Positions 36,436-47,683 of a stretch of DNA of 64,000 nt are shown here, piece after piece. The notes beneath the pieces were generated by a model. It was not told the origin of the DNA, searched no databases, and was given only the letters and a program-made list of their open reading frames with translations. The position numbers and the translations under genes are program-made. How positions within the stretch are numbered: position 1 is the first letter of the stretch; every line of letters starts with the position of its first letter. Source of the stretch: Onchocerca lupi (Eukaryota; Nematoda; Chromadorea; Rhabditida; Onchocercidae); the NCBI GenBank assembly GCA_028564675.1, contig JAOVVO010000362.1, forward strand, positions 16,732 through 80,731, written 5' to 3'.

Positions 36436-37137
36436 TAGAAAGAATGAATATTTAAGATTAAGTATTATTCCTCTTTAAATATTGGGCAGCTTAATGAGGA
36501 AGAAGGGAGAGGAAAGAGTTGATAGTTTTTTAAAATTAATTCAAGGATTTGCAAATATTTTATTGCCTCTCATTTTATCTTCTGTTGACTTAATACTGCA
36601 TGTAGAATAGAAAAAAGAAAGAATTTCTTGTAATTATGCAAAATTTTTTCATCATTATTTGGCGCTATTTAAACTTTCTGTTATCCATTTTTCCGTCATT
36701 ATGCTGTTATAGATTAAAAGTAACAAGCAGAAAGTTGGCTAAGCAACGAATTTTCATAAACTTGAAAACATCATATCGAAATTGATCTGATTCACTGGTT
36801 GAACATTTTAAGATTTCAAAAATTCTTTTAAAAAATAGGTCTCTAAACTTTTACTGTAAGCTATTTCGAACAATAAATGGAAAAAAAAAATATTTTATAT
36901 CTTGGTTTGTGTTTCATATCTATTCTATTGTATAGAAATTAATTTTGAATAAAATTTCATTTCTATTCAATTGAAACACAATCATTGTCAAATAATATCA
37001 AGTTATATTAGTCATTGTAAAAAATGAATAATCCAAATTTATTCGATTAAATCATTCGATACATTGCGAGTTCGTTTACTAATAGTCTTTTTCAAAGTAA
37101 AATTTCCCAAAAATTTTAAATTTCTTTGATTCATTGC
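36175..37137. other. Intergenic spacer
   Basis: AT-rich sequence with a long A tract at about 36410-36426. No gene or recognisable repeat is visible. It presumably holds the 3' flank of the secreted-protein gene and the promoter of the hydrolase gene. Confidence 0.5.
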
Positions 37138-40100
37138 ATGTATCGAAGTGAGTCAAGTATGTGCGCTCAAGTGATTTCTCCTGATACCAGTTCAATTAGT
37201 GATGAAGACCAGGTTTGATAGATAATTTTTTTTAATTATTTAGCTTCAAGTTTATAAATTTCTGAGGAAAGGACCTTTCAAAATTCTTAACTTTCTCTAT
37301 AAGCAAAATAAATTTTATATAATATCATTAGGAAAAAGCAGAAACAAGAAATTGTTTTGGTTAATTTTTGATACAATGCTAAATGCTCGCGCATGACAGC
37401 ACATAATACAACTTTGTCAACTATATTTCCTTCAAATCCAACATTTTTGTAGTTATAGAGGAAACAGGAGCAAACAGAAAGAGATAAGAGAAATCATTGA
37501 TAATATTCATTCTCATTTTATTAGCCATAATGTTGCTTATTCTATTACAAGAAGTACACTTTTAAAAACTGGATAAAAGGAAACATAATATCTACTATTT
37601 TATGGAAAATCTAGAATACAGATTTTTTTCTTCTGTTAATTAAGATTAATTGAATAATGGATGATTATTAAGAACAATTCAGGATAATGATGAAAAAAAA
37701 GTATTTGGACCGTTTATTCTACAATCCGAAGGTTTGCTTAAGAATCTTTAATTAACCTTAAATGGAAGCCATAAAATTCAGTTTCTTCAATAAACTTTTT
37801 GCAGAATCGGATGGAACTTGTGAATATACTGCTAAAGAAAATCAACAAGTAAGAGTCCAATGTTCGGCATTTTTTTGAGCATTAAAATATATACGGGTAA
37901 TACTCGTTTTTTAATCACTAATTCAAATCGCAAGCATTATTTATACATAAATATGTATTATGAAGAGTTTGAAAAATTATTTAGTCTGGATATGTCACCT
38001 TTTCACTGAACTTCCTTGGCACATATATCAGTTAATAATAATCACAGTATCCACAGACTTGGGAAGAACTGGGAAAAATGCAAGGAGAAAAGATGACACC
38101 ATGGAAAAGATGGCTCCACGCGTTTAAATGGATAGCCAAAGTGTGCTTTATCCTTTGCCCACCAGCACCAAATTTAATAATCCGAAAAGTTGCATTTCAT
38201 CCTCCGAAACACTGTCAATACTATTTCCTAATTGGCGGAGAGGTGAGCAATTCGTTAACAAACAGCTATCAAATGATAATAAAGCAGATGAATACAATAG
38301 ATGATGGAATCAAAAAGCGAAGTTAATGAGAATCAAAGTAAATAAATTTATTGTAAGATATTTAACGAGAAGATTTCAATGATTATCCGAAAAATTACAA
38401 AGCGATCTTTTCCATAAGATCTTTGGGGACTTCATCGTGATTTCTCATATTTTTATCTACTACGCTTTCATTATGGCTTGTTATTAGACAATATGTTTGC
38501 TGGATAAATGGGAAATAATGTCATTCTTAAAAGAAGTTCTCATACAGCAAATTAAGCACTAATGTATTTGCGTATTGATTCTTATACTGCTTGCTTTACT
38601 ATATTTCATCCAGCCGAGAAATTTAGATGGAATGATTCACGAATAGATGTCAGTGAATTCTGAAATTCTCGAAAGAACTTTTGGATGCTTCGAATCTAAT
38701 AGTTCGACTTTTCGTAAAAGCGCTTCCCTCCCTGACAATATTTTTTTTTCAGAAAGATATCTGTAAAATATTTATTTACAAGAGTGGGATTTCAGCCTAA
38801 CAAGCGTCGACAATTTTTTGATGCAAAAAGCGCTCGTGAAAGTACCAATTTAACCATTTGTTTGCCGCATTTATTGTTGCCAGAATTTAAAAATTCGGAT
38901 GTTGCCGTTCAACTGCTGCGAATTGAGGTGAAGCAATGAAACTATATCATTTGCATTAAAATTTTTATCAAGTTATCAAAAATCAAAAAAAAAATCTTTT
39001 TTTTATTTCTATGCATAAAATGTTTCATCGACAACATATTTAGCGCTATAAAAATTTCATCGCAGAATCACAATTGCCATGGTACATCTTAATAGTCCGA
39101 GATCACATATCTTATCATCATACTGTTCCAATATTTTATGACATTTCAACAAGAGAAATCGATACAATAAATGATAATTCGTAGCTTCAAATAATTTTTA
39201 TTTTAAAACAATGCCAATGTGCAAAAACCCTGTAGGCGAGGAGCAAATCTAGTGACTATGCTTAGTATATTTGTCTGTTAGAGTAATATGAATAATTATA
39301 ACAAAATTCATACTTATAATAATTTAGAATCTAATCATCCTGAGAAATAAAGTTGCATTCATTTTTTGATCGTTATCATATAGCAATGAGATGATTTTAT
39401 CCTGTGGTGCTATTTTTTACTATCATTGTATTTTATATTCTGATTACTCTTCTTGAACTAGTAAGGAAGTCATTTATTCGTTGTATAAATTAGAAAAGTA
39501 GCATTGGAAATTATTTTGGAATAATTTAATAATCAACGTAAACGAAGCTTATAATGCTTGCTGATCTCAAATGAAAAATTGAACAACGAATAAGATCAAA
39601 CTTTTTTTTCCAAGAAAAACTTTACCACATTAAAATTAAATTTTAAATAAGCAGGTACATTTAATACCATCAGCTAATGGAGATACCTTGATGGCAGTTT
39701 ATATCCGATGCGAGAAATCATATCGATACAAGAAATCAGCACCATATATATTACTTTTTGCTCAGCCAAACAGCTCAGATGTTGGGTCGTGTATGCTTAC
39801 TGATCCCAATTTGGTAAGTTGCCCTTCATTCGGTCTACAAGAAAAACATTAAATTCAAATGGCAGTGAAGAATTCAGATTAGTTTTCAAATAGAACTAGC
39901 TTATTAAATTTGAGTTTTGGTATTTTATACCTTTTTGTTTTTTAATCTTTAAAAATTTTCTGAAATTTTTAATCATTGACTGATCAACACTTCATGCTGT
40001 TTACGATGAAAATTTTAGGTTGATATAGCAGATTTTTTGCAATGTGATTTAATGGCGTTTGATTACAGTGGTTTTGGACTGAGTACGGGAACTCCTACAG

Positions 40101-42029
40101 AAAAAAATGTTTATCAAAATATAGATGCCGTTTATCAGTTTGTTTCGCGATAAATTAAGTTTTTGCAGAAAAAGCCGTAGTTGGAGATTTATTCTTACGT
40201 CACTTCTAGATTTTGCAGAAAAATAGTTATTGGATACTTAAAAAACATAATTATTGTTATTCATTATACCACAAATAGAAATGATGAATTTTCAAGGTGT
40301 TTCGTTATGATATCATGAAGATATCAAAATGCTTTAATTGTGCAAACAGTGGCCAGCATACTATTTGCCAAGTAACATCTAATAGTCATCAAAATAGAAG
40401 AATATAATAAAACTGTAAACTAAACTTGCAGTTTAAAAACTGCATCAAAATATGATAATTTGAAAGTTATGATTTTAGCATTTCAGATATTTAATTAAAG
40501 AAATGAAAGCACAACCAAATGAAATAATTCTAATGGGATTCAGTATGGGTACTGCAGTTGCAGTTCATTTGGCATCACGTGAAAAAGTTTTGCGTTAATC
40601 TTCTTCGGAATCATTCATTAAAATTTATAATCGTGTTTTCGAATCCATTGTAACAAAAAAGAAAGAAAAGGAGATAGGTGGAATTGCATTCATGTCTTAA
40701 AAGGAGAGATTATCATTTAGATTTACTTTACTACAGCAATATCAAAATCGTGAATTCATTAGCTTGTATTAAAGATCAGCTCACAGAGTGAGCATCTCTG
40801 TGCTCTAGGCAATGAGAAATCTCTTTGGTACACAGTAATAGAAGAATGCAATTTATCACAGATATTTGATTATCGAAATCCACAGATCATTATTTTAATT
40901 TAAAAGTGTGAATGAAATATATTATAGGTAGCGGGATTGATTCTGATTGCTCCCTTTACATCACTATTACGTGTTCTTGGACGAAAGCCATATAGTAGTA
41001 GGACTTGCTGTTTGGATCAGTTCTCAAGGTCTATCTTTTATACATACTTCGCATCATGGCTCTTTGTATATTTGCAATCTCCGTATAAGTGAGAAAAGTA
41101 ACAACTATCTTGAGATGGTTTAATAAAATTCGATTTCTCATTGCGATGCGGCAATTAAAATTCAAAAATACGACATTTCTGGAAACTTCAATCAAAATTT
41201 GCAAACCAAACTATCGATAGTTTAACAAACAATGGATAAACGAGATTTTGACTGCTGCTAATCCCCACCCGAATCGAAAGGTGATGAACAGAATTATCAC
41301 ATAGTAGCTCCTGTCTGCGATTACTGAATCATGCACTAAGTAGTAAGATATCTTGATAATCCTGGAGAAAATTAAATTATGATATAAGTATCTTTACTAA
41401 ACATTTTACTTTCTTGTCCGTGATTATTCACTTTATCTGCTCAGAAAATGAACCTGACGACTGTTTTCCTAAAAATCTCGTAGAAGAACATGTTGTTCCA
41501 ACAAGTTCTACAGCATAGATAAAGTGTCAAACGTACTTTGTCGTACACTCATCTGTCATGGAATGGAAGATGTGATCGTTTCGATAAATCACAGTGCTGT
41601 ATTGCAAAGCCGATTCCCAAATGCTACGAAACCTTTTTATCTTGATAAAGCTACTCATCAGGTAAAATACTGCCAGCATTTCTCATGGATTTCGATCTTT
41701 AAAAATATATTTCCGTTTTTTTATATTTCAAGAAAATTTGACTTGACAAGGAAAAAGGTTTTAGGAAAATCCATTTATGTCGAGAGCTTTCAAAATTTTC
41801 TAAAAGTAATTATTCCAAGCCATACAATAAGACTGATTAATTCCCACTATATGTGAGTAATTATAACTTGGAAGAAATTAAATATTTCCAGCAATATTTA
41901 CAGGGCATATATAGTGCCCGAAAAATGTGGAATCGTGTGCAACAGTTTTTGTTTCATGAACTAGGTTGTGGCAAAAAGTGGAATGATCCAGTGAAAACGA
42001 AACGAGCATTTTTTAATTGTGACTTTTGA
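37138..42029 (+). CDS. ABHD17-like alpha/beta hydrolase, divergent, with N-terminal extension
   Basis: Exons: 37138-37212, 37683-37731, 37805-37848, 38057-38242, 38757-38927, 39655-39813, 40019-40137, 40487-40586, 40928-41028, 41514-41661, 41904-42029, giving 425 residues. ABHD17 proteins are membrane-tethered serine hydrolases that remove palmitate from signalling proteins. The family landmark CPPxPxxIxxKxAFxPP is seen as CPPAPNLIIRKVAFHPP, here preceded by about 80 extra residues. Next come DYSGFGLSTGTPTEKNVY, the nucleophile elbow GFSMG (Ser287; GQSIG in the family), IAPFTSLLRV, the acid in CHGMEDVIVS (Asp354), and the base in ATHQ (His383). The oxyanion-loop HGNAxDLG of the family is replaced by AQPNSSDVG (211-219). 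The Cys-rich palmitoylated start of ABHD17 is reduced to a few Cys (WIAKVCFILC). The triad suggests activity; the changed oxyanion loop makes it uncertain. The acceptor of exon 5 (GAAAG) was chosen on phase. Confidence 0.82.
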
Positions 42030-42635
42030 ACTTTTAACTGTAACTGTTTGAAGCTTATTTATTTCAGGATTCACTAAAAGAAACTTATTGCATTTTAAAA
42101 AACTTGAGCAATAAAACATATTATCATCGAAAATTTACTCATTCAGTACAGTAGTTCTATTAGGAAACACATATGAACTGACACTTATTTCCCATCACTT
42201 TTTTTCACGATCGGTAACACTCAACAGGCATGAAAAGATAATTTTATCATTCACTTACATACTTCATATCTCTGTAATTCTTAAAAATTAAAAGTATTAA
42301 AATATAAAATATTCACACTCCTCTTTTGAACAATAATCTACTTAAGAAAAGAAGTTTGAGATAGCACGATGCCATTATAAGTATTTAGATATGCGAAAAA
42401 TTATTTCAAATGAAAATTCTCTTCTTTTAATAACATTAATCAGCTAAAAATCAAATCTCGTTACCTTACATTTACAAAACTTACATCATTTGAAAGAATT
42501 TTGTTGTGTTTAAGAAATATTGGATTATATTGTTTTATATCGTAGTTTGGCTTTGTATAATTAAAGAAATTTATAATTTAAACATGAAATGTTGCATATT
42601 CATTAAGAAAAGAAATAAATGAAAATATGACTGCT

Positions 42636-42667
42636 ATAACTATTATTCGAAAAAGAATAATAGTTAT
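42636..42667. repeat. Perfect 13-bp inverted repeat with 6-base loop
   Basis: ATAACTATTATTC, loop GAAAAA, then the exact reverse complement. It is a simple stem-loop in intergenic DNA with no adjacent T tract typical of a bacterial terminator. Confidence 0.9.
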
Positions 42668-43106
42668 CTGTTTGATGAAGTCCAATCAATATTATTGTCC
42701 AACGTGTTTAATCACTCCTTTAATCTTTTATAATTCAAGAATTTTATTTGCAACTAAAAATTGATCCTTGAATTGTTTCCTAATTAATTACTTAGTCATA
42801 TGCCATTTCAAACTAAAAAAAAAAGTTAAAAAATCTTCAGGAAAAAATATTTCGAATCAATGAATTGATAGAAGTCGGAGAGGCTTATTCTTTCTTCAAA
42901 TACCGATCAATCAAAGATTTGATTACTTTGTTTTAGGAATGTTCAGAGAGATTGGAAAAGTATCCTTTAAGTTGAGTGTTAATTTTCTAAAATTTTCTTT
43001 GCAGCGACAGAATTTATTAAAGAGTAATTTATCTGACCTAATTTTTAGAGTTTTAACTTGACGAGAAAAATGTGTGGGAAAATCAAAAATAAAGGGCGAA
43101 AATAGG

Positions 43107-43212
43107 ATGAATATATTGATAAGACGAATCCTTAATAATTTAACAAAAATTTAGATAAAATGAATATATCGATAAGACAAATACTTAATAATTTACTCAA
43201 AAATAATTTACG
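43107..43212 (+). repeat. 53-bp tandem duplication
   Basis: ATGAATATATTGATAAGAC begins at 43107 and again, with one change, at 43160. Both are followed by (C/A)TTAATAATTTA and an A-rich end. Confidence 0.8.
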
Positions 43213-44377
43213 CAAAAAATACTGAGATGAACTTACGGCTAGAAATAATCGAGCAAAAAGAGCAAACAAGAGCAAACAATTTTACGAAGAACAAATATTT
43301 GTCTTTATTATTTAAAAATCATTTTCCAGACAATGTGAATTCATTTATTTACTTAATAATTTATCATTTAGTATCTAAAATAAAAGCATGAAATATGTTC
43401 TGTCGATGGCAATGAAAATATTGAGTTGGAAATTAAAAATTTATTACCAATGGGTTTAAATATATCATTGACACTGCGCCATGAACGCTTGTCACAATAT
43501 TCTGAGTTCATTATGTTCATTATGATTAAGCTATTGATATGATAAGATATGATAAGCGTTGATGGTTGCAAAAAGGAATGTGAAACAAAATAAATGAAGC
43601 CATGAAGCTATACTGGCAAATAATTGCATGTAATTTATTTTAACTCAACTTTCTATAGAAACAAAGAAAAAGTGCTGTCTAACATAATTATAGGAAATTA
43701 ATTAACAAGCCAAGAAGGAAATACAAGATAATTTCTAATTTTTAAACTAATTTTCGCTGCTAACTTTATCCTACTTTGACCCAAATCCTTTTGCAACGCG
43801 CTTCAATGGGATGAAGCAACTACGTAGCAGCTATACATTATATGCTAAATAATTATTAACAGAAATCCAAGAGATGAATTATCGTATCATTCAATTGATT
43901 CTGTTTGCTGATATATTGATTGCAGCTAACAAAGTAGAATATTTGAGAAATTTAGGCAGAAGGAAGGAAAGAAGATAGGCGTAATTATATTCATGTCTGA
44001 AAAAGGAAAAAATTACGTCGACATGACACATTGTAAAAACAATTTCTCAGAATTTGTAACCCATGAATCCTTCAATCTTTGTCGTACTTTAAAACTTTGA
44101 TCCATTAGATAGTCATTTTCATGATTAAATTATTAAAAATTTCATTACATTTTGTATGTTGGATTTTAAGGTTTTTGAATTTTCTGTCCATACCATCGAT
44201 GATTTTGAATTTACGCTCAGTTTTTTCACTTCAAACTATATCATGTTTATCAGTTAATAAGTACTATGGCTGTTTTTGCCTCAATAATTTTAAGAATTAA
44301 AGAGTTCTTCCTAATAATTTAGCCGTAACTCACAAATTTCTATTTTTAACTTAAACAATGGTATTTCGGAAAACTTG

Positions 44378-44660
44378 TGCCGGAAAAATCCGAAAAAGAA
44401 TAAATAGCGCCAAGACAGTTACTGTAAACAGGGAGTACTAAAGGTCAAGCGGCGCGACATAGTTTCCAAGGGATGACAAACATGTTTACCATCAAAAAAA
44501 TGGACATATTTGCCGTCAAAACTCCGATTCTCCGATTCACAGACAAAAAAAGTGAGGTTGACCAATCATGAGACGACATTATAGATCAGGCAAAAAGGAA
44601 GAGCCCCCGAAAAGATTTAAAATGTCAGGAATTTCGAGGACAATTCAATGACAGCAAAGG
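44378..44660 (+). repeat. Dispersed repeat, copy B
   Basis: Diverged partner of 6907-7190, in the same orientation. It starts CCGGAAAAATCCGAAAAAG and runs through CTAAAGGTCAAG, ACAAACATGTTTACC, ATTTGCCGTCAAAAC, CTCCGATTCACAGAC, GAGACGACAT and CCGAAAAGATTTAAAA. It lies directly upstream of a frameshifted coding relic (44806 onward), which may belong to the same element or be an unrelated neighbour. Confidence 0.7.
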
Positions 44661-44805
44661 TGGAACGAAGCAAAAATGACAGTTGCAGTTGCAAAATGTA
44701 ATGTAGTAAACATTTAGACGATTGTTCGTACCCTTTGCATTATTTATAGTATATTGTTCATTTAGTCCTTACTATTGCATCAGCGCGATATTGTGTATAA
44801 TTTGT

Positions 44806-45180
44806 ATGAACTCAAGAAAGCCTATTGTTGACCTTACCGAATCACAACAATAAGAAGAAGCAATCCAACCCAAATTACAATTCGATAGGATTTTTTCTTC
44901 CTCAACAGTTTTTTGATGGCTCGAGTCGGAATGTCATCCACGATATTAGCAAGCGCTGTCCCGGTGAAAGAAAAAGATTTCTGAAGTTCCTCAATGAGAT
45001 GAAAGAAATGGATCGAGAAGCAATCGACCAACATATAACAGACGGAAAACTTTCCTCGACAATATGTACTATAATTCAAGCAAAAAAAAAAGAAAACTGA
45101 AGAAACTTCTACGGTAAAAAATCTCAACATGGCGGCAAAAAAAAAAGGAACCACTCTGAATTGCTCTGTAGATCAAAAAA
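44806..45180 (+). pseudogene. Frameshifted coding relic of unknown family
   Basis: ATG at 44806 opens MNSRKPIVDLTESQQ, then a TAA. One frame over, the sequence continues open to 45100 with a coding-like run including SIGFFLPQQFFDGSSRNVI, HDISKRCPGERKRFLKFLNE and MDREAIDQHITDGKL, ending in an A tract. A further frame then reads STVKNLNMAAKKK before stops. Base composition is richer in G and C than the neighbourhood. The two shifts sit at short repeats and A runs, as expected for decay by slippage. PIVDLTE resembles a SUMO-interacting motif, but this is only a short match. The breaks could also hide small introns, though no good splice sites fit. I do not recognise a family. Confidence 0.4.
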
Positions 45181-45384
45181 TGCCCATCTGAAGAGCTTGA
45201 AGTTATGACAACTTATATCCATAGTGAACAAAAGTCAGAAAGGGGCATTGAGAGTGGAGGATTAGTTGTGCTCAGGCTTCAGTATTCATATAATCCTTTA
45301 TTTGAAAAATAAATTTTCGGAGTTCAGATTCGTAAATGTAAATTTGCCATTTACAAAATTTTATTACATATTCGTTAATTAAGT

Positions 45385-45396
45385 GAAATATTTCAG
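45385..45396 (+). other. Likely trans-splice or 5'-UTR acceptor of the CCCH gene
   Basis: The stretch GAAATATTTCAG ends 39 bases before the ATG at 45436. With no coding exon upstream in frame, it fits a spliced-leader acceptor. Confidence 0.45.
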
Positions 45397-45435
45397 ACCA
45401 CTCTAAGTTAGCTTCAAGCAAGAAGATATAAATGC

Positions 45436-46736
45436 ATGATGGAACGAGAAATGTTAAGAAGGAGACGGTTTGATCCTCGTTTTCATAACAAAGATCTTCA
45501 CATTTATGAGTGGTTCCAATGGCTCCAGTTTGTTTATCATTCACAACTGTTGATAGCTGAACGAAAAAAGAAACGAAAAGCTGAGACGCATAAGGTTAGT
45601 ATTCTTCAATGTTACCTTTAGAGAATCATTCAAAGCAGAAATGTGTGATTTTTTTAAATATATAAAATACTGAATATGTAAAAAAATACTTTTCAAAAAC
45701 AATTTTTTAAAATATAAATCTAATGTTTAGTCGAAATGTGTGGACTGAATATTCTGGAAATATAAAATATCCGCACAAAGCTGTAAGGAAATCGGTCGTT
45801 TCAGATATGAAATTAGATTTTAATTATCAAAATTTTATCTGAAAATAGTGCAACAGTGGAAATATAGAATAAATCACTTTATACTGATTTCTTAATAGTT
45901 CTATTATCTGCTTGTGCCACTATATAAAAGAGAAAACAAGTTAGTAAATATAAATTTTTTGCCGATAGATCATCCATAAAATGAACGTGGCTAGAAAAAA
46001 AAAAAGTGCGCCTCAAATAACAATTGTCTCAAATAGTTTTTGTAATTTCTTAAGCCTTTAGATAGCCAAATCATTACCGGCGAAATGTGCATCATGTTAT
46101 AAGTTAATGTTGGCTATGCTTCGTGGAGTGAAGTCAAGATGTTCTTAGGTTTTTGCACAATAACAATGGTGCCCATTTCAGACGATACCATGTCAAGCCT
46201 GGAAAGATACCGGTCGTTGTAATTATGGAAAACGTTGTAAATTCGCACATGGCCCAGAAGAATTACGGCCGATGCCAAAGACAGAAGTGGTTAGCAGATT
46301 TCAGTGTACAGATTTGAAAATATTATCAAAAACAAATTTTACTTTGCATTTTTTTCAGTAAATAAGGAAGTCATTTAATTTCAAAGATATTTACCGATTA
46401 TAGAAACTACCAAAATACTTGGTAGCGTTGGCATTTTTAGATTTCAATTCGAATTTCAAAAAGCCATGAGGATATACTAACTGAAGAAGTATAATGAAAT
46501 TTTATTTTGCTTTTCAGAAAATTTTCAACAATCCTCGCTATCGCACTGCGCTGTGTACCAAATACGCTACATTTGGCTACTGTCCTTATGGTGATCAGTG
46601 TCACTTCATCCATGATCCTATACAAATAGATTTAGAAAAGTGTCTTGATTGGTTATCAGGATCTTCTTTGTCGTCGCAGCTTTCTCCTAAACAAACAGAT
46701 AATTATCTGAACAATGCTTCTTTTTCTAGATATTGA
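45436..46736 (+). CDS. Two-finger CCCH zinc-finger RNA-binding protein
   Basis: Exons: 45436-45594, 46182-46286 or 46289, 46518-46736, giving 160 or 161 residues. The N-terminus is basic (MLRRRRFDPRF, ERKKKRK). Finger 1 is C-x8-C-x5-C-x3-H in exon 2 (CQAWKDTGRCNYGKRCKFAH). Finger 2 is C-x8-C-x5-C-x3-H in exon 3 (CTKYATFGYCPYGDQCHFIH), preceded by YRTALC, close to the YKTELC lead-in of TIS11/TTP-type fingers. The tail is Ser-rich (SGSSLSSQLSP). Proteins of this type bind AU-rich or short U/A motifs in 3' UTRs and regulate mRNA decay or translation. In nematodes many act in the germ line and early embryo (the MEX-5, POS-1 and OMA groups). The spacing between fingers is longer than the 18 residues of TIS11. 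The exon 2 donor is ambiguous by three bases (GTGGTT or GTTAGC), both in frame. Confidence 0.9.
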
Positions 46737-46756
46737 TAAATTTCCCGAAAAAATTT

Positions 46757-47370
46757 TTGTATGTTGTGTAGAAAAATTTTTATTTATTGTTTTTATTTCG
46801 ATTTATATTGTCTTAAGAATTCATTTTCCTATTGTAAGCAACAAAATATTGAAAATTCTCAATCTTTATGGTTAATTTTAGTGATCTAATCAGTGAAAAA
46901 TATTATATTTGGTGTAGTATTTAGATATTTTTTAGTAATCTAATCAGTGAAAATTATATTTCGTGCACTATTTAAATCACGTATTTTTTTATCCGATGAC
47001 TTCTATGTAATTAATGCTCAAAGTATGCTTTCAAAGAAGCAGTAGTATTATTTTTGTATATTGTGTAGAGAAATCTTATTTAATATTTTTATTTCGATTT
47101 ATATTGTCTTAAGAATTTATTTTTTATTGTATGCTATAAAATACTGGAAATTTTTAATAAACTTTCAGGAAATTAAAACCTACATCTTTTCAGTTACAAA
47201 ATTCCAACCTGATCCCAAAATCACTTTATCTCTTAAAACAGTGCACAGCTGCACAGTTTCATAGATGAAGGAAATCCTTCATTTATAAGCTGATCTTCAC
47301 AATTAATTTTAGTGATTTTTTTTTTAACTAATGGAAAATATCATATTTCGTGCAATATTTAGATTACATC
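46757..47370 (+). repeat. Diverged direct duplication of about 0.3 kb in the 3' flank of the CCCH gene
   Basis: TTTGTATGTTGTGTAGA with TTTATTTCGATTTATATTG and TCTTAAGAATTC at about 46757-46830 recurs with changes at about 47054-47125. The downstream GTGATCTAATCAGTGAAAA with ATTTCGTGCA(C/A)TATTTA also appears at about 46881-46980 and 47301-47365. This places a two-fold repeat in or just after the 3' UTR. Confidence 0.7.
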
Positions 47371-47683
47371 CTTATGTTTATTGCTCGATGTGAAATCACA
47401 AATGATAAAAAATACTGACTCTTTGATTAGTTTCAATCTATTATGAAATTTTTTGATTTATTATTGTGTGGGCACTAACCACTAACTTTCCATTGGAGAC
47501 AATATAGAAAGTATTGAATATGGAAACAAAGAAATCTCCAAACAGCTCTAACTGTGGACTGCAAAACCACATTTTGTGAAAAAACTTATCTTTCTTCCTT
47601 TAGCTAAGCAGAAAAACGGAATGACAATTTAATCAAACATAACGGAGCAAAAAAAAAATTACAAACAATGAGTAATAAAAATA

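Larger units (their letters stand above)
42030..44377. other. Intergenic region with short repeats
   Basis: This is 2.3 kb of AT-rich DNA with no coding signal that I recognise. It contains a perfect hairpin (42636-42667), a 53-base tandem duplication (43107-43212) and a short stretch at about 43972-44015. That stretch resembles 40668-40713 inside the hydrolase gene. Confidence 0.55.
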
